NCBI GenBank assembly: GCA_021229015.1
Contig: CM037794.1
Span: 44,879,237 to 44,943,236, forward strand
Direction: 5' to 3'
Source of the DNA: Solen grandis
Lineage: Eukaryota; Mollusca; Bivalvia; Adapedonta; Solenidae
Length of the DNA: 64,000 nt
Shown here: positions 37,150 through 48,478 of the stretch, piece by piece
Layout: every line of letters starts with the position of its first letter
Position numbering within the stretch: the stretch's first letter is position 1
Translations under genes and position numbers: made by a program
Notes under the pieces: model-generated
The model's input: only the letters and a program-made list of their open reading frames with translations
Database searches by the model: none
Told to the model about the DNA's origin: nothing

Positions 37150-39250
37150 CCTTTTTGGTAAAGTTTTGCTTGCAATATGCTATCGTACTTATATCTCAGG
37201 CATCAGTACTTGTAATGATTTGAAGCTTCATATATGTGTTTAGGGGCATCAGCCCATGAAGTTAGATAACTCATGACTGAATTCATCGTAAAATTATGGT
37301 TCCTCTTGAACTGCAAATGAATTTAGTCAACGTTTTGTCTGGATTTACTGACTGGATGCATACATCTTAATATCCAGTTCTTCAGTGGCATTAAACAAAC
37401 AAATAACTTTTAACCAAATCAATACAAAGTATGGTCCTTTATGGGCTAACAAAACTTTAAACTAAAACGCTGTGGAATAGGTCAGCGCGCTGTGTAACAA
37501 ACATTTCTATGCCCATTTTAGTTATAATCTGTTCGCTAAATTTAAACCATTATGATCTTTTGCTTTTTTTTATCTAGCATGAAAGTATTTCATTAAATAT
37601 TGCATTTTAAGGCCTGATCAAAATGGAACATTGACACAACACGTACTGTGTTTATCTTAATATCTAACACTCTAAACACACGACCACTGCAACGGGTACT
37701 TGTATATTGGCTCCATGGCTGTATAATGTGATTGTATATGGTAACATTGAACTAGTCAATTGTATAGCTATGTGGCGCCAGACATTTATACTTTTTGCCT
37801 CGCCAACACACACCACGCGACATGGCAGAAAGACGCCACCATAACAGCAAACTTGATTTGATGCACAGTGTTATCCGGCAGGTTTTTACCCTCCTAAATA
37901 AGTACAGATGTCCTACATTCGAGTTTGAAATACACACGGTATTATCTGGGTCAGCGGTGTCATGTATGTGCATCTCATGCAAACCTGACATCGGTGCTCG
38001 TTAATTATACACGCAGTGGTTCGCGTTGTATTAAGTACTGCAAGTACTCATTTATCGCTTATTTTTGTAACAAAATATGAACGTTTCAAAATTGTTTCAT
38101 CGGATGCCACTAAATGTATAAGAGCATAGAATATAGCCATTACACACGCAATTTGTAACACATTTACAATTGGTTTTAAAAATATGCCGTGGGACGACAT
38201 GCCACCTGCACTTGTAAATGCAACAAAAATGTGCCAATGAACTTGCACTCTCGTGGCCAGGAGAAACTTTGCCAATAAATAACCAGAATAAGATATGTTC
38301 GCGGAACAAATTCGAATTATTCCATCGCAAAGAGTTTTATTATTGTTATAATTATTATTATTATTGTTATTATTTGTCGTTGTCACAAGATAAAATGAGT
38401 TAATTGTTGATGATTTCCGGGAGCCGTTGCCAATGTTTGCTGAAGTCGCTGACCTCACTGCATTGTGTTTAAACCCCCGATCAAGTCACCCGAATAGCCT
38501 AGGGTTAGGGGTAAGGGTTGGGGTTGGGGTTAACCCTAACTAACACCCAATCCCTTAACCCTTTGACAGTGGATTGGTGGCTTGGTGCACTCCGTGTCTT
38601 CCTACGTAGGACTGTATAGACCATTTCATTCCGAAATTATACATAAACCTACGTAAATCAACGAGCACAACTACATACTTGTGTATTATTCCATTAGAAA
38701 ATATCTGCAATTGTTCCTCAGTCTCTTATTGGTCAATTTTAATCAGCGAATTATGTTGAGATTTGCCGATCCTCTGGTAAAATGGTTTATACCGTTGCGT
38801 TTTATTTTGTCACAACATTCTAAACATCCCTGAACGTGTACAGTTTGACCGACCCTCACTTTGAGGCCATACTGTGTTCAGGTGGATGGATATATTGTTT
38901 GTCTTGGTAAAAAGGTAAAATGTTATAATGGATTGTTTCTAATAGTCTATAAATGTTAAATGAATGTGTATTTAAGTATGCAGGTCAATATTTAAAAAAA
39001 AATCGTGATGATCATACATTATGTGATATTGTTTAATATTGAACTGCAAACGTTAATACGCATTTATTTAACACATATAAATGTTTGTATGTTTTGCAGT
39101 AATTATTAATTTTTTATTATGAAAAGCTCATTATACAATATTACGTCTACCTCTTAAGTTGATTTAGCAGTTGTCCATTATTTATTCATTCATTCATTCA
39201 TTCATTCATTCATTCATTCATTCATAAACAGACATACAAAATGAACAATA
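37150..39250. other. No gene recognised; simple repeats and telomere-like patch
   Basis: No exon chain, domain or splice pattern was found. It contains an ATT-rich microsatellite (38340-38380), a short GGGTTAGGGG...TTAACCCTAAC patch (38503-38540) and an ATTC microsatellite (about 39184-39222). Short open frames at 37795-38004 and 38048-38458 match nothing I know. Confidence 0.6.
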
Positions 39251-39253
39251 AAG

Positions 39254-39589
39254 TATGGAACGCCAAATCTACATAAACTCAAATATTTGAAGATCTCATC
39301 AAATATTTAGAGATCTCTTCAAATGGATTATTGATATCAACAACTCATTTGAAGATATCAACAAATAATTTGGAGAGATCTTCAAATGAATTAATACAAC
39401 TTCAAATCATTTGTTGAGATCATTAATTGAATCATTGATATCAACAATTGATTTGTTGATATCATCAATTCTTTTGAATATCTTTTCAAATAATTTGTTG
39501 ATATCTTAAATTGAATTGTTGATATCAATAATTCAATTGAAGAGATCTCTAAATATTTGAAGAGATCTTCCAATATTTGGCGTTCCATA
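39254..39589. mobile_element. MITE with TATGGAACGCCAAAT termini
   Basis: Perfect 15-bp inverted termini: TATGGAACGCCAAAT at 39254-39268 and its reverse complement at 39575-39589. The interior is almost entirely made of repeats of GATATCAACAAATnATTTG and AGAGATCTTCAAAT on both strands, so the element can fold back along its whole length. Confidence 0.85.
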
Positions 39590-39743
39590 AATATGGTGTA
39601 GTGGTAAACATCAGATGTACCAGCAGTACCGAGGAGAAGATGAAGAAAAATGAATTTAAACATTAAAATTTACAACGTTAAATAATTATAGTTAACTAAC
39701 TATATGTGTATTTAATTTTAAACCCTTTCTAACCTCTGTATTT

Positions 39744-39776
39744 AAGTGTGTGTGTGTGTGTGTGTGTGTGTGTTGG
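39744..39776. repeat. GT microsatellite
   Basis: A run of about 15 GT dinucleotides. Similar runs: GT at 62147-62180 and CA at 63919-63945. Confidence 0.9.
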
Positions 39777-40175
39777 TGCATCAGTCTTTTTTAGCAAATG
39801 TTTTGAAAAGTAACTCAAATTAATTGTGGAAGTATATAGTCTATGGCGATTAAGAAAGAAAGTTTGTGAAGGATCAACTATCTAGCAGTGATTTAGATGG
39901 TCTCAGACTGACTGATTTTGTGATCATTGGGCATGCATCTATATAACTAAAAGAACGAGTTGATTTTTGTATCGGATTTGGCGCCGTTACGAAACAATAC
40001 TATGTATACAGAGTATCACGGATATGCAGTAACCATTCTGTAGTTGTGTTATTTGTAATTAAGAAAAAAAATAGAATTGCACAGTTTGCGAGAATTAAGG
40101 GTGAATCCATTGAAAATGCAGAAATCTAAAAATAGTAGCATTTCTGGGGAACACCGTTTGGCATCACAGGTATCT

Positions 40176-40574
40176 GGCTCGTAATCCAATTTGACCTATA
40201 TACATGCTCTATAGAGACAATGTAAACAAAGTACACCGGCTTCGTTCCGTCACCGATATTTTCATTACACTTCAGTGCACATCTATGAGACCTATGTCAA
40301 TCGAAAGGTCGATAAATTACGTACATTTGGGTATACTATTATATGACATATTTTCATTGATTTTAAACAATGTTTCAAACTTGAAGAATTGATTTTTTTT
40401 TTCTTACTCGAATCGATCGCGAACCAGACGTTCTCATAACAGGTCTCATGGATGTACGTTGAAGTGTAATGAATATATCGGTGACGGAACGAAGCCGGTG
40501 TACCCTCCGATTGAGGGAGTTGTTTACCTCTAGTGACATAGTACATGTATATAGGTCAAATTGGATGTCGAGCC
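40176..40574. mobile_element. Fold-back element, arms about 130 bp
   Basis: The left arm (40176-40297) and right arm (40439-40574) are reverse complements: GGCTCGTAATCCAATTTGAC against GTCAAATTGGATGTCGAGCC, and GCTTCGTTCCGTCACCGATA against TATCGGTGACGGAACGAAGC. The spacer of about 140 bp is AT-rich. Confidence 0.85.
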
Positions 40575-41204
40575 CGGCGTGCGCTCAAACCGTATGCAAC
40601 CGTACGCTTACAGTCAGCTATGAAACTGTCTCACTGTCTCGTATTCACACATGAAAAGCCGAGTATATGTCCCTAGGCAGTATTGAGTGGGGTACTTGGC
40701 GTAATTCATAACCGAGTCAATGTTAATATTGCCACACTAATAACGGGCAACGGATTATACAGCCAAAGTTTAACCTGTGCATTTTGCTAGCATCATAAGT
40801 CTACGGTTTGTGATTTGACATTCCTATAGAATTCGTTTAAATCTGCTATGCAGGTCGCAATAAAACTATTTTTGTTCACAGCAATTGAACATTTTCATTA
40901 CACCATGCTTCACTATATTCAAATGCTGCAACTTCATCCTTACCTGTGAAATTAAAACACCTTTAAACATGTGACAGCAATAAGTCCGTTTATAATTGTA
41001 TGTTATTCATATTGTGTGTTAAACTTTGGTTTATTTGATAGTATTTATGCCATCAAGGGTTAACAGATGGCAAGTTCACCTAACACCTCTTTCCCTGGAT
41101 TCTGACAAATTTAAATCGCATCTCTGTAGTAAACTAAGTACAGCGGTGGAATGCAAATTACCAGAAGAAAGAAATTCATCACGGATATAGTACCCGATCC
41201 CAGT

Positions 41205-41262
41205 GCTTGGGGATCGAACACACAACCCTCGGCTTCACAGCCAAGAGCAACCAATGCCAATT
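41205..41262 (-). repeat. SINE head fragment (family B type)
   Basis: GGGGATCGAACACACAACC resembles the B-box region of family B, with eroded flanks. Confidence 0.35.
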
Positions 41263-41585
41263 TATTTATATGAAACCAATGATCCCTTTCCTGTGGTTGG
41301 ACCCTGGGACATGATATAATTCATATATATTCAGACGAATCCCAATCATATGATTTCGCGGGACTTTTTCTACTATATCACTAAAAAGTTGTGGAAATTA
41401 CTGAAATTAATGCGTGTTGCAGCTTATTTTGACTTTGATTATCCTTTCTTAATTATAAACATGACTCGATATTGGTGGCGAAGTGGTTTGTGTTCAATAT
41501 TATTTTTGTCCCTGAGGTCTCTCGTTCAAGAACGCTGACGATATCGCATCTGATGTGTGGGCCCGTGTTCATTGAGTTATTTAAG

Positions 41586-41677
41586 TTGTTTACATGTATT
41601 TGCATGTTTACATGTGTTTACATGTTGTTTACATGTATTTACATGTTTACATGTGTTTACATGTTGTTTACATGTAT
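41586..41677 (+). repeat. 39-bp tandem repeat
   Basis: TTGTTTACATGTATTT starts at 41586, 41625 and 41664: period 39 bp, itself built of TGTTTACATG sub-units. The period is a multiple of three, so three overlapping open frames of 60-90 codons are artefacts. Confidence 0.85.
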
Positions 41678-41681
41678 TGCT

Positions 41682-41965
41682 TTACCGTTCCACCAACAAT
41701 ATTTCAGTCCTTTGGAGACGATGCCTACTTAAAACAGATATACTGCTGCCATACTGCAGTATCACGCCGTAGACATGTGGCATGATGGTACACACCAAGT
41801 CACATTATCCTTACACCGGACCAACCAGTCCTGGAACTACTCTCCTTATATGTTGAGCGTCAAGAAAGGGAACTACACTTAAACCAGTTTTACGACAATG
41901 ATATGTCGCGACCGAGGATCGAACCCAATACCTCCAAATTCCAACGCTCTAACCACTCGGCCGCC
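41682..41965 (-). repeat. SINE family B, full-length copy
   Basis: On the minus strand: GGCGGCCGAGTGGTTAGAGC (A box), GGTTCGATCCTCGGTC (B box), then the body ATATAAGGAGAGTAGTTCCA and a terminal part shared with 6690-6968. Confidence 0.8.
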
Positions 41966-41979
41966 GGATTTAGTTTTGT

Positions 41980-42880
41980 AGGGTCAGGATATCTCAAACT
42001 CCTTACACATAAATGCAGTTGAACACAATTAATTCTCTTTGTCAAAAGGTAATAAAGCTAGATTTTATCATTTTATTACCGACAGTTTGCAATTCGTCAA
42101 CTAGAACGTAGAGCTTCGTGTTAACATATGTTTCTTATTGTGTCAGGGTTAACGAGGCACTTTTACAGCTTTAAATAGTCAAAGTCAGCCAACTGCACCT
42201 ATTCAACTAAAGCATTCAAAATGCATTCCTGTTCGAAACCCCTTCTTCTTCCAAAGATATAAGAAATATTACCCTGTGAAGTTATACGTGAAAACCCCTT
42301 AAGATTAAACAAACTAGAGAGTCTATTTCAAGGTATCACGTGACTTTTGTTGTAACGCTACTGACGCCATTTTTTAATCTTAAACTGAAGCCTTAAGATA
42401 ACAAGAAAAGAATTTAAACATTTTTTGAATGATTGTCTAAAATAATATACTGCCCCACCTCATTTCTCTTTTCTGCTGTTTAGACCTTATAATGTAACAT
42501 TTTATGCAGACTTACTTAAAAAGATCCTCTTTATATTAGACATATTCATATAAGATTGGTCAGCTTAAGATTTTCATCTTGCAAAGTCCGGGTCACTAAT
42601 CTTAAAAATATGACTCTCAATTCTTAGCACTTTCATAATTTTTAATTGCATCTTGTTTTCATGAAATTTAAACATTTAATCCTGACGTGAAAACATCAAT
42701 TCAGAGATAGATATTGCATGCTATAAAAAAAATATGGAATGTCAATTTTCTTCAATACAAAGGAATTATTATTTTTAATCGATCTCTCCAATATTATTTA
42801 TACAAGAAGATCAATTTTTGGTTTTTTATTATTATTTGATTTTTATTTTAAATCAAAAGAAAGCAAATACAAAACCACAA
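41980..42880. other. No feature recognised
   Basis: AT-rich sequence with no open frame of interest, no exon-like signal and no clear repeat in this window apart from a TCACGTGA at 42336-42343. Confidence 0.5.
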
Positions 42881-42885
42881 AAAAG

Positions 42886-45742
42886 TTTGCATACTGCAAA
42901 TTGCAACCGTTTTCGATGAGAACAGTTTCAAAACTGATTCAAGCCAAGTTATAATACCAGAAAAACAAAAAATGCAAAATGCTTTATATATCTTAGTGAT
43001 TTTCTTCATTGGTGAATTCAGCTGTGACCAAAACTTAAATTAAAAGTGATTCCACTAGCAGGAGCCCACTAGCGGTGTATCAGACCTGTTAATATCTGGT
43101 CATCACTGCAGGGAGTCTTTAACCAATAAGTAGCTATGTGTGTAAAACCTCTGTGGGTTGAGCATAACTAAATTACCTGCTACAATGGAAGTGAGATAGT
43201 AGGCTAGTTTTACACATACATTCATGACCTGTTACATCCCAACTTTAAGAGCAAAGCTAGCAGAGCAGAGTTCTAATTATAGAACATAGGTATCCAGTGA
43301 AGCACATTCTGTCAAATTTTCTCTGTTTTTATTCTGGGTCATGTATTTAAATTCTCTATAAATTCATCAATTCTCGACAGATTTGCAAAATTCTTTTTTT
43401 GTTGACGAGGTAAGACATTCTTTTTTCCAATGATGACAAAATATATCACACATTTAAACTTTAAAGGCTTTGAAATCAGTTCAAAGTATGACCAAACTTC
43501 AAACTGCCACCAAACAACCAAATAACTTTAGAGACTTTTGATTTTACCCATATTCTTTCGATAAAATATTTTTAGATTTTGAGATATTTAAGGTCAAAGA
43601 AAAAACCAATAATCGCAATATGACCTTGACCTTTGCATTTTTTGAAATTTTGAAACTGCGAAGTCCTTTGAAACAACAAACAATACAATCTGTGAAAATT
43701 TCATGAAGATTGATTCAAAAATAATGGCAGAATCCTCCAAAAACTAAAAAAATGCCTATTCTCAAAAAAAAAATTCCTCCATATTTTAGTGCACTTTGAC
43801 CGCTTATTGAAAGCCATTTTATGCATTTTCTGAAATCGCCACCCCATATATTTTGTGCGCAAAGATCTTCGGAATCAATTTCAAAAACAGAATGAGCGTA
43901 TCTAATCTCTAACAAAAATGGGCATGTTTTTCGTGGACACACCCTAATTTGCCAGATTTTTTCAAAGATTCAAACATTCAACCTCTTCTAGCTCAAAAGT
44001 TTCAAAGATATGGATATTGCCACTCATCATATTTTAACGGGCAGTTGACAGAGAACAGAATGCAAAAAACTGCATACAAATAAAATGTCAAATGACAGAG
44101 TTATCGGCAATTATATGTTTTGATGCTAAACGCCACCTAGCGGCAAAACTTAGTACTAAAATGAAAAACAAACTTAGTGGTGCACAACTTCAGATACATG
44201 TGAGTATGCATGGAAATTTTCATATTTGTAGCACTTCTAATCATGTCGCAACAGCGGCCACAAAAAAAGTGCAAAGAATAACTAGATTTGCATACTGCAA
44301 ATGCACCGGTTTTCGTGATGAGAAACAGTTTCAAACCTGATCAGCCAAGTTATAATACCAGAAAAACAACAAAATGCAAAATGCTTTATATATCTTAGTG
44401 ATTTTCTTCATTGGTGAATTCAGCTGTGACCAAAACTTAAATTAAAGGCATCTCCAAAGGAATGTGATGTCCCACTGAGCCAGGCCCCCATCTGCTGTGA
44501 TCAGACCTGTTAATATCTGGTCATCACTGCAGGGAGTCTTTAACCAATACAGTAGCTATGTGTGTAAAACCTCTGATGGGTTGATGCATAACTAAATTAC
44601 CTGCCACAATGGAAGTGAGATAGTAGGCTAGTTTTACACATACATTCATGACCTGTTACATCCCAACTTTAAGAGCAAAGCTAGCAGAGCAGAGTTCTAA
44701 TTATAGAACATAGGTATCCAGTGAAGCACATTCTGTCAAATTTTCTCTGTTTTTATTCTGGGTCATGTATTTAAATTCTCTATAAATTCATCAATTCTCG
44801 ACAGATTTGCAAAATTCTTTTTTTGTTGACGAGGTAAGACATTCTTTTTTCCAATGATGACAAAATATATCACACATTTAAACTTTAAAGGCTTTGAAAT
44901 CAGTTCAAAGTATGACCAAACTTCAAACTGCCACCAAACAACCAAATCAACCCCGATCTGAAAAAACTGAATTTCTTCAAAAAGTACTCTTTAGAGGCTT
45001 TTGATTTTACCCATATTCTTTCGATAAAATATTTTTAGATTTTGAGATATTTAAGGTCAAAGAAAAAACCAATAATCGCAATATGACCTTGACCTTTGCA
45101 TTTTTTGAAATTTTGAAACTGCGAAGTCCTTTGAAACAACAAACAATACAATCTGTGAAAATTTCATGAAGATTGATTCAAAAATAATGGCAGAATCCTC
45201 CAAAAACTAAAAAAATGCCTATTCTCAAAAAAAAATTCCTCCATATTTTAGTGCACTTTGACCGCTTATTGAAAGCCATTTTATGCATTTTCTGAAATCG
45301 CCACCCCATATATTTTGTGCGCAAAGATCTTCGGAATCAATTTCAAAAAACAGAATGAGCGTATCTAATCTCTAACAAAAATGGGCATGTTTTTCGTGGA
45401 CACACCCTAATTTGCCAGATTTTTTCAAAGATTCAAACATTCAACCTCTTCTAGCTCAAAAGTTTCAAAGATATGGATATTGTCACTCATCATATTTTAA
45501 CGGGCAGTTGACAGAGAACAGAATGCAAAAAACTGCATACATATAAAATGTCAAATGACAGAGTTATCGGCAATTATATGTTTTGATGCTAAACGCCACC
45601 TAGCGGCAAAACTTAGTACTAAAATGAAAAACAAACTTAGTGGTGCACAACTTCAGATACATGTGAGTATGCATGGAAATTTTCATATTTGTAGCACTTC
45701 TAATCATGTCGCATCAGCGGCCACAAAAAAAGTGCAAAGAAT
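42886..45742 (+). repeat. Direct tandem duplication, two units of about 1.4 kb
   Basis: Unit 1 is about 42886-44280, unit 2 about 44288-45742. Both start at GCATACTGCAAAT and end at CACAAAAAAAGTGCAAAGAA. Matching points are 1424 bp apart in the first half and 1463 bp apart in the second, because unit 2 has an extra 39 bp near 44946. Long stretches look identical; differences cluster as small indels at 43040-43080 against 44440-44510. No gene is inside. Confidence 0.88.
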
Positions 45743-45910
45743 AATAATAATGGAAAAAAAAAAAAGGGAAAAAGAAACACAAGAAGAACAGTAGGTTTTC
45801 GCGGCTGCGTTGCAGTCCACGAAAACCTAATAATAATGGAAAAAAAAAAAAGGGAAAAAGAAACACAAGAAGAAATAGGTTTTGCGGCTGCGTTGAGTCC
45901 ACGAAAACCA
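45743..45910 (+). repeat. Duplicated hairpin end of the 1.4-kb repeat
   Basis: A block of AATAATAATGG, an A-run, GGGAAAAAGAAACACAAGAA and a TAGGTTTTCG...CGAAAACCTA stem (45792-45829) occurs twice; the second copy (45876-45909) is slightly shortened. It looks like the 3' terminus of the repeat that forms the tandem units. Confidence 0.7.
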
Positions 45911-46735
45911 AAAATTAAAAAATATAATTCAAGAATTTAAATAAATAACTAAATAAATGGGTCCCAGCTGGAATAGAACTCAGGAAAACTTTTGGAAGAC
46001 AGGAGTGTGTATGAGGGTGTATGTCAGTGAATGAGTCGGCGAGAGAGGGTTTTGTGTCACGTGTTTAATATTTAAATAAATTTATATTTGTATTGATGTA
46101 CAATATTGTATAAGTCAAAAGAAATAAAGAAAGATAATTCATGATCTCTTAATGGGAAAAAGTACTGGTCGACGCTCTTACCGATTGAGCTAAGCGCGAA
46201 CTGTAGGTACAATTAAGGCTATTTATAGGTAAATACTGTATCAAAACAACAGCACTACACAGACAATTTTACTGTATGATCTACACCAAAATATCTTTTC
46301 AAAGTTGAATTGGTTATGTAGAGACTCAGATTAAAATTGTAATAACTTTAAAATAAAATTCCATTTTGATAAACATAATTATTTAATTTAAGTACTGTAT
46401 ATATATTAGTATGTCTAATTAAATTGGGTTTTCATTTCCGTTGGCGCATGTGCAAATTAGTATTGCAGTCGAATATAAAGCTGTGATTGTATTAATTTTC
46501 AGTGACCGATATTTTTCTATGTGATTGTTTGGGGGTATCAAATACGTGATTTATGTTTGTTTTAAATAATTCAATGTAATTGATCGTATTTAATAAGTAT
46601 TAGTAAGTAGATGTTTGTATTTTAATGATGTGTTTTTATACATATAGGTTATGACCTACTTATCGCTTCGCTCGTCGGTCTTGACATTGCACATTTCATG
46701 CCTTCTGTATTGAGCTTGTAATTATACATAGTAGT

Positions 46736-46976
46736 TTAACCCTTTCCCTCATATAGACTCATTTTGACGCACTCAATAGGTATCACATAAAGCCTGATCT
46801 GCAGAAAGCCAAACTCAAATTTTCCAAATTTGATTGTAAAATCCTCATTGCCAGACCACTGAGGAGCAGCGAACAGCATAAAAACTGATCAGCCTGCGAG
46901 TTACTCGCAGGCTGATCTGGTTTTATGCTGTGCGCATAGGTCTTTTCATGGTATCCTCTATGAGGGAAAGGGTTTA
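46736..46976. mobile_element. TTAACCC MITE with internal hairpin, copy 2
   Basis: Same family as 27607-27846 but inverted: 241 bp, termini TTAACCCTTTCCCTCATA and TATGAGGGAAAGGGTTTA, and the same internal CAGCCTGCGAGTTACTCGCA hairpin. The two copies match at roughly 85-90% by eye. Confidence 0.85.
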
Positions 46977-46979
46977 TTA

Positions 46980-48478
46980 ATACATGATGGGTGGGTTAAG
47001 TAATGCGTAATGTTTATCTTGTTAATATGTTACATTAATACAAAGAACGTTTGGTGTAGATCGTCAGTCAAGTAACAATGATCGTTGTGACATCCAAGGT
47101 TGACAGGTACATCAACGATAATGGTGTAAATGACTTTTATCACCCGCTGTCACCATTTCATTCCCTTATGTTTACGCGTAAATTTGCGAAGATGCCCCGA
47201 TTGGGGACTGTATATTAATATAAAGGAAAGGCAGGAAACGTAGCTAAGATAATTTGTTGATGATACTGTTCAGGAATGTACCGATACTATTCAGGACTCA
47301 CTTCGTTCAATATTTGCTTGATTCAGTCGGCTTTCATACATCATTATGCATGAAAGTTGGGATAGAGATTGAATCTTTCCTGGAATTTGTTATATTTCCG
47401 GATTTTCTGATTTAGTCTGGGATTTACACTTTGCCGATCAATCACCACTCACACAACTGCATATAAAGCTGACAGTTTGGTTACTGTATCGGCTTTGTTA
47501 AGAAGGCACAAGTTAGCCACGTGGCCATGGAACAAGAAATTGTCCAACATCAGTAGCAACTTTCGGTCAATGGCGGTCATGTTTAGCCAAATCCTTTAAA
47601 AGTGGTTTCGTTGAAGCTGTGGTGTAACCACCTGAAGCAAGATCCCAACGTGTAATAAGAAATAACTGAATATTCTGGATAGTTTTCATGTTAACGAATG
47701 CAGTGAATTGTATGTGGAACACTGGTAATTATGCAATTATCACAACTGGACACCAATCTTGCAGATATGTTGGTGAACAGGACACGGGATCCATTTTTTT
47801 CTCACCAGATGTAAGAATCATTAGTAAGTTGCAACCTCATCAAATATGCTTTTTGAATCTCTCGTACAGATATGTATGTGAATGTTTGAAACGTCCAATG
47901 TAATCTCCTCAAATGAGATAATTATACATTCGTTTAAAAATGTAAACTTTGCTGTTATCGTATCATATACCGCTGTGTTTATTTGTCATGTAACTGTTTT
48001 TTATTTATTGATGCTGTAAATATGCAATATCACTGTATTAGGATACTGTATTCTTATGAAGTCCGTGTATATTAAAGCATAGTTATAAAGTCTATGTAAA
48101 AATACGAATTATTAAGTAAAGACTTCCCTGGTTCATTACTACCCTTCGCTTATATGTATTAAAGCGTGAAAACAAAACTGTTAATTATTGACTTGAATGT
48201 CAGCTATTAAAGTGTCAATCCACACTGAGCGTGTATTGATTTCAGAGTGGCACAGTCAATGGACGTAACGTATATGATAAGACCTAAAAAATGAAAAGTA
48301 CCTTGTTTGTATGTGTTGTTACTTCCATTTATGTATTTACATAAACATTTTCAGACGGAGTATTCAAGCGGGAAAAATAATAGCAGCATGCAGTGAACGA
48401 GATGCACTTGTTTCCATCTCTATATTAAACCACCACAATTTAAAACAACCAGGGATTACGGATGACTAACATTCTGAC
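46980..48478. other. Upstream region of GHDC; no gene recognised
   Basis: No coding exon was recognised. A TATA-like CATATAAAG lies at 47459-47467, about 1 kb before the GHDC start codon. An open frame at 47688-47903 has no known relative. The GHDC promoter is probably here but cannot be placed. Confidence 0.4.

Noticed and set aside
37795..38458. Possible small genes in the 37.8-38.5 kb interval
   Set aside because: Open frames on both strands overlap one another, have no recognisable domain and include a microsatellite-encoded Asn run.
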